Source: an uncultured bacterium (GTDB lineage: Bacteria; Bacillota; Clostridia; Oscillospirales; Ruminococcaceae). From it: a stretch of 25,752 nucleotides of DNA. The position numbers and the translations under genes were made by a program. The stretch covers positions 1 through 25,752 of the forward strand of contig CAJMQZ010000017.1 in NCBI GenBank assembly GCA_905215595.1, written 5' to 3'. Of the stretch, positions 1 to 7,494 are shown piece after piece (position 1 is the first letter of the stretch; every line of letters begins with the position of its first letter). Below the pieces are notes generated by a model, which had not been told where the DNA came from, searched no databases, and saw nothing but the letters and a program-made list of their open reading frames with translations.

Positions 1-51
1 GACACCGGCGGACGTGTTGAGCGCTTCAACAAGCGTTTCGGCCGTAAGTAA
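1..51 (+). CDS. rpmE: 50S ribosomal protein bL31, C-terminal end (partial)
   Basis: The first 16 codons read DTGGRVERFNKRFGRK and then stop with TAA. This matches the conserved C-terminus of bacterial L31, which ends in a TGGRVxRFNKRF-type segment. The protein is part of the large ribosomal subunit, near the central protuberance. The rest of the gene lies left of the window, so it cannot be seen whether this is the zinc-binding (Cys-rich) or Cys-free form. A terminator follows 14 nt after the stop. The call rests on a short but distinctive tail. Confidence 0.85.
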   Translation, partial: DTGGRVERFNKRFGRK

Positions 52-65
52 TTATAGGCTATCTC

Positions 66-95
66 ATGCCGCTTCCTTCGGGAGGCGGCATTTTT
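66..95 (+). terminator. Intrinsic terminator after rpmE
   Basis: An 11-bp stem (66-76 with 81-91, one G-U pair) closes on a TTCG tetraloop and runs into T5 at 91-95. It separates bL31 from the ABC operon. Confidence 0.9.
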
Positions 96-247
96 GCGTT
101 TTATGGGGGCAAATATTTCGTTTTCCCACACAGGATTGTCTTAATTTAAACACATTTTCCGTCTAAACTATAGCAGTTCCAAACCGGAAAGCGCCGCGTC
201 CATGCCGCTTTCCGCAAAACAGCTTCTGAATAAAAGGAGAGTTTGCT

Positions 248-1216
248 GTGATCGAAGTTTCTCACCTGAGCAAGTCCTACGGCAGCCGCCCTGCCGTGCA
301 GGATCTCTCGTTTACGGTGCCGGACGGCCAGATCTACGGCCTGCTGGGGCCAAACGGCGCGGGCAAATCCACCATTATGAATATCCTTACCGGCTATCTG
401 GCGCCCACCGAGGGCGAGGTGAAGGTGGCCGGGTTCCGTCTGCCGGAGCAGGCGCAGCAGGCCAAGGCCTGTGTGGGCTACCTGCCGGAGCAGCCGCCGC
501 TCTACCCGGAAATGACCGTGCAGGAGTATCTGGACTTTGTGGCAGAGCTTAAGGGGGTCAAGCGTGCGCAGCGCAAACAGCAGGTGCTGGCCGCTGTCCG
601 CCGCACCGGGCTGGAAGAAGTGCTGCCCCGGGTCATCCGCAGCCTGTCCAAGGGCTACCGTCAGCGGGTGGGTATTGCGCAGGCGCTGCTGGGCAGCCCG
701 CAGCTTATCATTCTGGACGAACCCACCGTGGGGCTGGACCCCGCGCAGGTCATCGAGATCCGCAGCCTTATCCGGGAACTGGGCAAGGCGCACACGGTCA
801 TCCTCTCCAGCCACATCCTCAGCGAGGTGCAGGCCGTGTGCCAGCAGGTGCTCATCCTCTCCAAGGGGCGTCTGGTGGCTGTGGGCAGCCCGGAGGAGCT
901 GGGCGAGACTTTGAACCCCGGCAGCCGTCTGCGCGCCACCGCGCAGGGCGAACCCGAAACCGTGCTGGCCGCTGTGCGCAGCGTGCCGGGCGTCTGCAAG
1001 GTAGAACTGGAAAGCGCTGCGGACGGTCAGGTCACCTTTACCGCCGAGAGCGAGGACGCCGCCGACCGCCGCGCCGCCGTGTCCCGGGCATTGACCGAGG
1101 CCGGCTGCACCGTGCTGGCACTTGCCGCCGAGAATCGCAGCCTTGAGGAGGTATTCCTTGCACTGACCGAAAAAACGCCGGAGCAGGAAGCCCCGGCAGA
1201 AGGGGAGGAGAATTGA
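248..1216 (+). CDS. ABC transporter ATP-binding protein, Gld-type
   Basis: This is the cytoplasmic ATPase of an ABC-2 type transporter, 322 residues long. Walker A is GPNGAGKST at residues 34-42, the signature is LSKGY at 133-137, and Walker B is LIILDEP at 153-159 with the catalytic Glu at 158. A H-loop (SSHILSE) follows. The C-terminal ~100 residues form the small accessory region seen in GldA/CcmA-like ATPases. The start is GTG, chosen because AAAGGAGA (233-240) lies 7 nt upstream and the residues that follow begin the ABC fold. It leads a four-gene operon with the permease one base after its stop, so it probably energises that permease. The transported substrate is unknown. No good promoter was seen in the 150 nt upstream, only weak AT-rich candidates around 140-175. 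Confidence 0.93.
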   Translation: MIEVSHLSKSYGSRPAVQDLSFTVPDGQIYGLLGPNGAGKSTIMNILTGYLAPTEGEVKVAGFRLPEQAQQAKACVGYLPEQPPLYPEMTVQEYLDFVAELKGVKRAQRKQQVLAAVRRTGLEEVLPRVIRSLSKGYRQRVGIAQALLGSPQLIILDEPTVGLDPAQVIEIRSLIRELGKAHTVILSSHILSEVQAVCQQVLILSKGRLVAVGSPEELGETLNPGSRLRATAQGEPETVLAAVRSVPGVCKVELESAADGQVTFTAESEDAADRRAAVSRALTEAGCTVLALAAENRSLEEVFLALTEKTPEQEAPAEGEEN

Positions 1217-1217
1217 G

Positions 1218-2090
1218 ATGCTGGCCATCTTTAAACGAGAACTCCGCAGCTGCTTTCACGGCATGATCGGTGCGGTGCTTACTGCCTTTATGCTGGCGGC
1301 TACGGCTATCTATTTTGTGGCGCTGAATCTGGGCTATGGCCTGCCGGATTTTGGCTACTACACGCTGTACCGCACCATTTTTGTGCTGCTGCTCTATATT
1401 CCGGTGCTCACCATGCGTTCCTTTGCGGAGGAACGCCACAGCCGCACCGACCAGCTGCTGCTCACAAGCCCGGTGTCGGTGGGCGGCATCGTGCTGGGCA
1501 AATATTTTGCCCTTTGCGTCATTTTTGCGCTGCCCTGCCTTATGGATGCGGGCATGATCCTTGTGCTGAAAGCACTGGGCGCTACCGGCACCAGTACACT
1601 GGCCAACTTTTCCGCGCTGCTGTGCTATTACCTCATGGGCTGCGCCGCCATTGCCATCGGGGTGTTCCTTTCCAGCCTGACCGAAAACCAGATCATTGCC
1701 GCTGTCTCCGGCGTGGCGGCGCTGCTGCTGGCCTATATGATGCCCAGCCTGCGCACCATGTTCACCACCGGCAGCGCTGTGGCGCTGGCACTGTTCACCG
1801 CCATTGCCGCCGTGCTCAGCGTGGTGGCGGGGCTGCGCAGCAAAAGCTTTACGCTGGGCTGCCTTTCCTTTGCGGGGTGCTGCGTGGCGCTTACGGCGCT
1901 GTTTCTGCTCAAGAGCAGCTGGCTGACCGAGGCTTTCAGTGCAGTGCTCAACGCACTGTGCCTGTTTACCCCCTTTGAAGAATTTGTCAACAGCAGCTTT
2001 TCCATTCCCACGCTGGTCTACTACCTGACCGTGGCGGCGGTGTTCCTGTTTTTTACCGCACAGGGGCTGGAAAAGCGCCGCTGGAACTGA
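1218..2090 (+). CDS. ABC-2 type permease, GldF-like
   Basis: This 290-residue integral membrane protein has about six hydrophobic segments (about 15-40, 48-65, 92-115, 130-150, 158-175 and 185-205) plus more toward the C-terminus. After the second segment comes MRSFAEER..RTDQLLLTSPVS, the cytoplasmic motif shared by GldF/NosY-type permeases. It starts one base after the ATPase stop, with its ribosome binding site (GGGGAGGAG) inside the end of the ATPase gene, so translational coupling is likely. It should form the membrane channel of the complex with the upstream ATPase and the downstream GldG-like protein. In Bacteroidetes, GldAFG supports gliding and secretion. In Firmicutes the cargo of such systems is not established. 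Confidence 0.9.
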   Translation: MLAIFKRELRSCFHGMIGAVLTAFMLAATAIYFVALNLGYGLPDFGYYTLYRTIFVLLLYIPVLTMRSFAEERHSRTDQLLLTSPVSVGGIVLGKYFALCVIFALPCLMDAGMILVLKALGATGTSTLANFSALLCYYLMGCAAIAIGVFLSSLTENQIIAAVSGVAALLLAYMMPSLRTMFTTGSAVALALFTAIAAVLSVVAGLRSKSFTLGCLSFAGCCVALTALFLLKSSWLTEAFSAVLNALCLFTPFEEFVNSSFSIPTLVYYLTVAAVFLFFTAQGLEKRRWN

Positions 2091-2105
2091 GAGGAGGCCA
2101 TAACG

Positions 2106-3539
2106 ATGAAATGGAACAAGAACGCAGCCTCCCAAAAGGGCAGAGTGTTCCGCAGTGGGCTGCTGTCCACCGCTATGCTGGCGGCAGTGCTGGTGCTGGC
2201 GGTGCTGCTCAACCTGCTGGTGCAGGCCATCCCTGCAAAATATACCGAGTTCGACCTCTCCGAGGCCAAAATGTACACCCTGAGCGACAGCACCAAAGCG
2301 CTGGTGGAGGGGCTGGAAAAGGATGTGCACATCTATTACCTCTGTGAAACCGGCAGCGAGGATACCATCATCACAAAGCTGCTGGATCACTACGCCGCCG
2401 AAAGTGGGCACCTGAGCTGGGAACAGAAGGACCCCACCCTGTACCCCACCTTTGCCGCAAAGTATGGCGCAGAGAATGTTTCCACCGGCAGTCTGATCGT
2501 CACCTGCGGGGAGAACAGCACCGTGCTGGATGCCGCCGACCTGTACGAGTACGATTATTCCGACTACTACACCACCGGTTCTGCCAGCGTGACCTTTGGC
2601 GGCGAAAAGCAGATCACCTCTGCCATCTATAAGCTCACCGCAGCCGGGCAGAGCCACGCCTACTATACCACCAACCACGGCGAGCAGACCCTGACCGACT
2701 CTCTGACCGATGCGCTGGACGCCCAGAATATCGACGCCCAGCCGCTGGATCTGCTCACAAGCACCATCCCGGAGGACTGCGACCTGCTCATCATCAACGC
2801 ACCCACCACCGATTTTACCGCAGGGGACGGCCTTGTGGACGAGATCAGCCAGCTGCAAAATTATCTTGCGGCGGGCGGCAAGCTGCTGCTGACCAGCAGT
2901 GTCTACGCCCAGACCCCGCAGCTGGACGCCGTGCTGGCGCAGTTCGGCCTTGCCCGCGCAGAGGGCATGGTGGTGGAGGGCGACAGCAGCAAGGCACTGT
3001 ATAACTCTGCATGGTCGCTGCTGCCGGATTACGGCACGCCCACCGAGAGCACCGCGCTGAACGGCGTGAATACCAATACCCATGTCATGCTGTCGGTGGC
3101 GCAGGGCATCACGGTCACTGAGACCGAGGATGTCACCGCCGAGCCGCTGCTGAACAGCTCCTCCTCTGCCTACGCCAAGGCCGACATCAACGACCTTACC
3201 ACCATGGAGCGGGAGGAAGGGAACGCAGATGGCCCCTTTGCGCTGGCTGTCTGGACACGGAACGAGGACACTGGCGCCGAGGTCCTCTGGATCGGCTGTC
3301 CCAACATGGATAACGAGCAGCTTTATCAGTCCATGCCCGGCAATCTGACCTTTTTGCAGGGCTGCGCCGCCTCTCTGGTAGGGCAGGATATCCTTGTGGA
3401 CACTAAGGCGCTGGAAGCCGAGCCCATCACGGTGGCAGGCTCCACTGCCGCAGCACTGGGGCTGACCTTTGTGTTCGTGCTCCCGGCGGCGGTGCTCATT
3501 GCCGGGGCAGTGGTGGTGCTGCTGCGCCGCCGCAGATAA
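2106..3539 (+). CDS. GldG-like ABC transporter auxiliary protein
   Basis: This 477-residue protein has an N-terminal membrane anchor (about residues 18-42), a large extracytoplasmic domain and a second membrane segment near the C-terminus (about 446-472), followed by an arginine-rich tail. After the first anchor, the segment FDLSEAKMYTLSDSTKAL resembles the start of GldG/ABC_transp_aux proteins (FDLTxxKxYTLS). The middle holds a GATase-like Rossmann stretch (DLLIINAPTTDF, then LAAGGKLLL). It follows the permease by 15 nt with a strong GAGGAGG site at 2090-2096. It most likely sits outside the membrane as a partner of the permease, but its biochemical role is unknown. Confidence 0.85.
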   Translation: MKWNKNAASQKGRVFRSGLLSTAMLAAVLVLAVLLNLLVQAIPAKYTEFDLSEAKMYTLSDSTKALVEGLEKDVHIYYLCETGSEDTIITKLLDHYAAESGHLSWEQKDPTLYPTFAAKYGAENVSTGSLIVTCGENSTVLDAADLYEYDYSDYYTTGSASVTFGGEKQITSAIYKLTAAGQSHAYYTTNHGEQTLTDSLTDALDAQNIDAQPLDLLTSTIPEDCDLLIINAPTTDFTAGDGLVDEISQLQNYLAAGGKLLLTSSVYAQTPQLDAVLAQFGLARAEGMVVEGDSSKALYNSAWSLLPDYGTPTESTALNGVNTNTHVMLSVAQGITVTETEDVTAEPLLNSSSSAYAKADINDLTTMEREEGNADGPFALAVWTRNEDTGAEVLWIGCPNMDNEQLYQSMPGNLTFLQGCAASLVGQDILVDTKALEAEPITVAGSTAAALGLTFVFVLPAAVLIAGAVVVLLRRRR

Positions 3540-3549
3540 GGAGACCGTC

Positions 3550-4527
3550 ATGAAAACAAAACAGCGTGTCCTGCTGGCGCTGCTGGCAGCGGCAGTGCTG
3601 CTGGGCGCGGCACTGTGGGCGGTGACCCGCAGCAACGCAAAAGCCGAGCAGGCCGCCAGTGCCGCCGCCGAAGGCAGCATTCCGCTTTCCAGCTTTGCCG
3701 CAGAGGATCTGGAGCAGATCGAATATACCTATAACGGCCAGACCTACACCCTGCAATATTCCGGCGGCAGCTGGCAGTTGGCACAGGACCCTGCCTATCA
3801 TCTGGACGAGAGCGCCTGCAATACCATGCGCACCGCCCTGATGGCACTGAATGCCAAGCGCAGCCTGACACCGCAGGCAGGGGAGGACTACGGTCTGGAC
3901 AGCCCGCAGCTCACCGTTACGGTGACGGCGGCAGGGCAGAGCACTACCCTGACCTTCGGGGCAGAAAACCCGGTCACCGGGGATCTATATGTGCAAAAAG
4001 CCGGGGACGATGCCATCTACACCGTCAGCGGCAACAAGGCCGCCTGCTTTCAGCTGGATAAGGCCGGGCTTTTCGGCAGCTTCTGCCCCACCGGACTCAC
4101 GGCTTCGGCCATTACGCAGGTAGCCTATACGCTGGCAGATGGCACCTCCGTCACCCTGAACGCCGTCAGCGAACCGACCGAAAGCGCTGACAGTACCTCT
4201 TCCTCCACCTACGAAACAGTGTGGCGGCTGGCCTCTGACCCCGCCGCCAGCCTTGCACAGGATAAGGTGCAAAGCCTGCTGTCTGCCTTGTGCACCTACG
4301 TGACCGCCCAAGCCACGGACGCAGACCCTGCCGCCTGCGGCTTTGATGCACCGGTATTCACTGCCGCAGTCACCAGCGAGGACGGCTCCACCGTGCAGCT
4401 GGCCTACGCCTGCGGTACGGACGGGTGGTATCTGCAAGTGGAAGGGGAACCTTCGGTATATACAGTGGATACAAGCACTGTGCAGGCCCTTCTGCTGACG
4501 GAAAGCGACCTGAAAACGCAGGAATAA
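3550..4527 (+). CDS. DUF4340 domain-containing protein
   Basis: This 325-residue protein has one N-terminal hydrophobic segment (about residues 7-26), so it is membrane-anchored with an extracytoplasmic body. It shows DUF4340 features: a beta-rich module containing Y..NG..Y.L....G.W.L, then a YGLDSP segment, repeated loosely in the second half (CGFDAP). The ATG at 3550 was chosen because it gives a normal signal anchor (MKTKQRVLLALLAAAVLL); longer forms run back into the preceding gene. It lies 10 nt after the GldG-like gene and is the last gene of the operon. DUF4340 proteins commonly sit beside GldFG-type transporters, which supports a shared complex, but the function is unknown. Confidence 0.85.
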   Translation: MKTKQRVLLALLAAAVLLGAALWAVTRSNAKAEQAASAAAEGSIPLSSFAAEDLEQIEYTYNGQTYTLQYSGGSWQLAQDPAYHLDESACNTMRTALMALNAKRSLTPQAGEDYGLDSPQLTVTVTAAGQSTTLTFGAENPVTGDLYVQKAGDDAIYTVSGNKAACFQLDKAGLFGSFCPTGLTASAITQVAYTLADGTSVTLNAVSEPTESADSTSSSTYETVWRLASDPAASLAQDKVQSLLSALCTYVTAQATDADPAACGFDAPVFTAAVTSEDGSTVQLAYACGTDGWYLQVEGEPSVYTVDTSTVQALLLTESDLKTQE

Positions 4528-4536
4528 TTGTTTTTG

Positions 4537-4575
4537 TACGCTGCACCGAAACCAAGGTGCAGCGTATATTTTTTT
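4537..4575 (+). terminator. Intrinsic terminator of the Gld-like operon
   Basis: A perfect 11-bp stem (4537-4547 with 4556-4566) with an 8-nt loop is followed by TAT and T7 (4569-4575). Confidence 0.92.
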
Positions 4576-4615
4576 GCAGCTTTTTATAAAGTTTCGGCAA
4601 ACATTGGCAGAGTGA

Positions 4616-4644
4616 TTGACAATCCGACTGTGATTGTTTATTAT
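4616..4644 (+). promoter_or_regulatory. Sigma-A-type promoter for the potABCD leader
   Basis: A consensus -35 TTGACA (4616-4621) and a -10 TATTAT (4639-4644) are spaced by 17 nt. Predicted transcription begins near 4651, exactly where the structured leader RNA starts. This is one of the best promoters in the window. Confidence 0.8.
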
Positions 4645-4650
4645 AAACCG

Positions 4651-4745
4651 TGACAGGGTAAGTCCGCCGCGCAAGATCATGCTTCTGTGCGGGGCGGAGC
4701 ATCCCTTATACGCAAAAAAGATGGGGCAGGTTCCCTGTCTTTTTT
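4651..4745 (+). ncRNA. Structured potA leader: candidate attenuator, riboswitch or small RNA
   Basis: The predicted transcript starts with GACAGGG (4652-4658), which pairs perfectly with CCCTGTC (4733-4739), directly followed by T6 (4740-4745). Inside this closing stem lies a strong GC hairpin: 4664-4673 pairs with 4686-4697 over 10 bp, with a 2-nt bulge and a 12-nt loop. A weaker hairpin follows (UCCC 4702-4705 with 4723-4726, A6 in the loop). The whole is a three-way junction whose last stem doubles as an intrinsic terminator, ending 32 nt before potA. Transcription would either stop here, giving an RNA of about 95 nt, or read through into potABCD. I do not recognise a known riboswitch class. 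The structure is inferred by eye from complementarity. Confidence 0.55.
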
Positions 4746-4777
4746 CGTATCTGAGAACAAGGAGGATAACATATAAA

Positions 4778-5824
4778 ATGGACAACTCGGTGGTCGTTTC
4801 ACTGCGGGATATCGTAGTGGAATTTGATGGACAGCGCATTCTGGATGGGCTGAATCTGGATATCCATGACAAGGAGTTCGTGACGCTGCTCGGTTCCTCC
4901 GGCTGCGGCAAAACCACCACCCTGCGCCTGATCGCAGGCTTTCTGGAGCCGAACGCCGGCAAGGTGCTGCTGAAAGGGGAGGACATTACCGGTGTGCCGC
5001 CCTACAAGCGCCCGGTGAATACCGTGTTCCAGAAATATGCGCTGTTCCCGCACCTGAACGTGTTCGAGAACGTGGCCTTTGGTCTGCGGCTCAAAAAGCT
5101 GGACGAGGACACCATCCGCCGCAAGGTACGCGATATGCTGGAGGTCGTGGGTCTGAAAGGCTTCGAGCGCCGCAGCATCAGCCAGATGTCCGGCGGTCAG
5201 CAGCAGCGCGTGGCCATTGCCCGCAGTCTGGTCAATGAACCGGAGATCCTGCTGCTGGACGAGCCGCTGGGTGCGCTGGATCTGAAGCTGCGCAAGGAGA
5301 TGCAGCTGGAACTCAAGCGGTTGCAGCGTGAGATGAACATTACCTTTATCTACGTCACCCACGATCAGGAGGAAGCACTTACCATGTCCGATACCGTCGT
5401 GGTCATGAACGGCGGCAAGGTGCAGCAGATCGGCACGCCGGAGGATATTTACAATGAGCCGAAGAATGCCTTTGTTGCAGACTTCATTGGCGATTCCAAC
5501 ATTGTGGACGGCGTGATGCACCGGGATTTTCTGGTGTCCTTCTCCGGCGTGGACTTCCCCTGTGTGGACCGCGGCTTTGCCCGCGAGCAGAGCGTGCAGG
5601 TAGTGGTGCGTCCCGAGGATATCGAGGTGGTCTCTCCTGTGGAAGGCCAGCTTGTCGGCGTTGTGAACGATGTCATCTTCAAGGGTGTCCACTTTGAGAT
5701 GCATGTGGAGTGCGAGGGCCGCGAATGGCTGATCCATTCCACCCGCGCCTGCACCCCCGGTGAGACCATTGGTATGCGCATCGGCCCCAACGAGATCCAC
5801 ATTATGGCGCGTTCAGAGGGGTGA
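4778..5824 (+). CDS. potA: Spermidine/putrescine ABC transporter ATP-binding protein
   Basis: This 348-residue cytoplasmic ATPase powers polyamine import. Walker A is GSSGCGKT at residues 39-46, the Q-loop is VFQKYALFPH, the signature is SGGQQ at 138-142, Walker B is LLLDEP with Asp 161 and Glu 162, and the H-loop is VTHDQEE. The C-terminal TOBE-like domain (about 270-348) is typical of PotA and related CUT1-type importers. The start ATG has AAGGAGG at 4759-4765, with a rather long 12-nt spacing. It is the first gene of a complete potABCD operon with gaps of 6 nt or less. Expression is probably set by the consensus promoter and the leader RNA upstream. Confidence 0.95.
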   Translation: MDNSVVVSLRDIVVEFDGQRILDGLNLDIHDKEFVTLLGSSGCGKTTTLRLIAGFLEPNAGKVLLKGEDITGVPPYKRPVNTVFQKYALFPHLNVFENVAFGLRLKKLDEDTIRRKVRDMLEVVGLKGFERRSISQMSGGQQQRVAIARSLVNEPEILLLDEPLGALDLKLRKEMQLELKRLQREMNITFIYVTHDQEEALTMSDTVVVMNGGKVQQIGTPEDIYNEPKNAFVADFIGDSNIVDGVMHRDFLVSFSGVDFPCVDRGFAREQSVQVVVRPEDIEVVSPVEGQLVGVVNDVIFKGVHFEMHVECEGREWLIHSTRACTPGETIGMRIGPNEIHIMARSEG

Positions 5825-5830
5825 GCCGCA

Positions 5831-6649
5831 ATGATGAAGATTTACGATAAAAAGCTGGCCTATCCGTACTTTGTATGGATGACGCTGTTCACAGTGGTGC
5901 CTTTGATCATCGTGGTGTACTATGCATTTACGGATGCAAACGGAGCTTTCACGCTGGATAACCTCACCTCCATCAGCGGCTACGGCTCGGTGTTTGCCCG
6001 CAGCCTGCTGCTGGCCCTCATTGCCACGGTCATTTGTCTGGTCATTGCGTTCCCGGTGGGCTATTTTCTTTCCCGCCTGCGGGTGAACAAGCAGCACATC
6101 ATGCTCATGCTGGTCATGCTGCCCATGTGGATGAACTTTCTGCTGCGCACCTACGCATGGATGGGCCTGCTCAGCGTGAACGGCCCGGTGAATGCCATTC
6201 TGGGCTTCTTCGGCCTGGGACCCTATACTATGCTGAACACCTCCGGCGCTGTGGTGCTGGGCATGGTGTACAACTATGTGCCCTATATGATCCTGCCGCT
6301 GTACACCAGCATGACCAAGATCGACCAGAGCCTTGTGGAGGCAGCCCAGGACCTGGGGGCCAACACCACCAAGACCCTGCTGCGGGTGCTCATCCCCATG
6401 AGCGTGCCCGGCATCAGCACCGGCATCACCATGGTATTCGTGCCGGCAGTGTCCACCTTCGTCATCAGCCGGATGCTGGGCGGCGGTTCCAACCTGCTGA
6501 TCGGCGACCTGATCGAGATGCAGTTCCTTGGCAACAGCTACAACCTGAATGTGGGCTCCGCCATGAGCCTTGTGCTGATGATCATCGTGCTGCTGTGCAT
6601 GAGCTTTACGTCCAGCTTTGACGAGGACGAGATGGAGGGTGTGTCCTGA
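5831..6649 (+). CDS. potB: Spermidine/putrescine ABC transporter permease
   Basis: This 272-residue inner-membrane permease has about six transmembrane segments. The EAA loop that contacts the ATPase reads LVEAAQDLGANTTKTLLRVLIPMS (about residues 168-191), with the conserved EAA...G spacing. The start is ATG at 5831; a second ATG at 5834 is equally possible. Its stop overlaps the potC start by one base (TGATG), so the two permeases are translationally coupled. Order and family match the potABCD polyamine import operon. Putrescine versus spermidine preference cannot be read from the sequence. Confidence 0.94.
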   Translation: MMKIYDKKLAYPYFVWMTLFTVVPLIIVVYYAFTDANGAFTLDNLTSISGYGSVFARSLLLALIATVICLVIAFPVGYFLSRLRVNKQHIMLMLVMLPMWMNFLLRTYAWMGLLSVNGPVNAILGFFGLGPYTMLNTSGAVVLGMVYNYVPYMILPLYTSMTKIDQSLVEAAQDLGANTTKTLLRVLIPMSVPGISTGITMVFVPAVSTFVISRMLGGGSNLLIGDLIEMQFLGNSYNLNVGSAMSLVLMIIVLLCMSFTSSFDEDEMEGVS

Positions 6650-7494
6650 TGAAAACAAAACATCTCCGCCTGATGCAGCGTGCCTACGTCATCCTGTTCT
6701 TCTGCTTCATGTATCTGCCCATTGCCTACATGATCGTGTTCAGCTTCAACCAGAGCAAGGGCTATTCGCTGTTTACCGGCTTCACCCTCAAGTGGTACCG
6801 CAGCCTGTTCACGAATGCGTCCATCCTCCATGCGCTGTGGGTGTCCGTTGAAGTGGCAGTACTGTCCGCCATCATCGCCACGGTGCTGGGCACGGCAGCC
6901 AGCCTTGGCATTGCCTCTATGAGCCGCAAAAGCCGCCTGCTGGTGACCAACATCACCTATATTCCGGTGGTCAACCCGGAGATCATCACCGGTATTTCCC
7001 TGATGCTGCTGTTCGTGGCCTACCAGCGCTTTGCCACGCAGTCCGCATGGCTGCCGGACAACATCATGGGCCTGCCCACGCTGCTCATTGCGCATATCGC
7101 GTTCAACGTGCCCTACGTTATCTTTAACGTAAGCCCCAAGCTCAAGCAGCTGGATATCAAGCTGTACGAAGCAGCGCTGGATCTGGGCTGTGACCCCCGG
7201 CAGGCGTTCTTCAAGGTCATTCTGCCGGAGATCAGCCCCGCCATCCTTTCTGCCTTCCTCATCTGCCTGACCTATTCCATCGACGATTTCATGATCTCCT
7301 ACTTCAACTGCGGCACCGTGGAGACCCTGCCCATTGCCATCTACTCCATGACCCGCAAAAAGGTCAGCCCGGAGATCTACGCGCTGTCCACCATCATGTT
7401 TGTGGTCATCCTCAGCGTCATTCTGGTGTCCAATGCCATGGAGAGCCGCAGCTACCGCAGGGATCAGAAAACGCTGCGAAAGGAGGGCGCATGA
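6649..7494 (+). CDS. potC: Spermidine/putrescine ABC transporter permease
   Basis: This 281-residue second permease of the importer has about six transmembrane segments. The EAA loop is LYEAALDLGCDPRQAFFKVILPEI (about residues 170-193). The segment SIDDFMISYF near residue 210 is characteristic of PotC. It overlaps potB by one base and potD by four (ATGA), so production of all three should be coupled. Together with PotB it forms the heterodimeric channel for polyamines delivered by PotD. Confidence 0.94.
   Translation: MKTKHLRLMQRAYVILFFCFMYLPIAYMIVFSFNQSKGYSLFTGFTLKWYRSLFTNASILHALWVSVEVAVLSAIIATVLGTAASLGIASMSRKSRLLVTNITYIPVVNPEIITGISLMLLFVAYQRFATQSAWLPDNIMGLPTLLIAHIAFNVPYVIFNVSPKLKQLDIKLYEAALDLGCDPRQAFFKVILPEISPAILSAFLICLTYSIDDFMISYFNCGTVETLPIAIYSMTRKKVSPEIYALSTIMFVVILSVILVSNAMESRSYRRDQKTLRKEGA

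Noticed and set aside
136..175. Promoter upstream of the Gld-like operon
   Set aside because: Candidate -35 and -10 strings (TTGTCT, TAAACT, TATAGC) do not give a good pair at 16-18 nt spacing.
1038..3680. An 880-codon open frame on the reverse strand across the Gld-like operon
   Set aside because: It is antisense to four well-supported genes, has a His/Gln/Gly-rich composition typical of GC-rich antisense frames, and shows no family motif.
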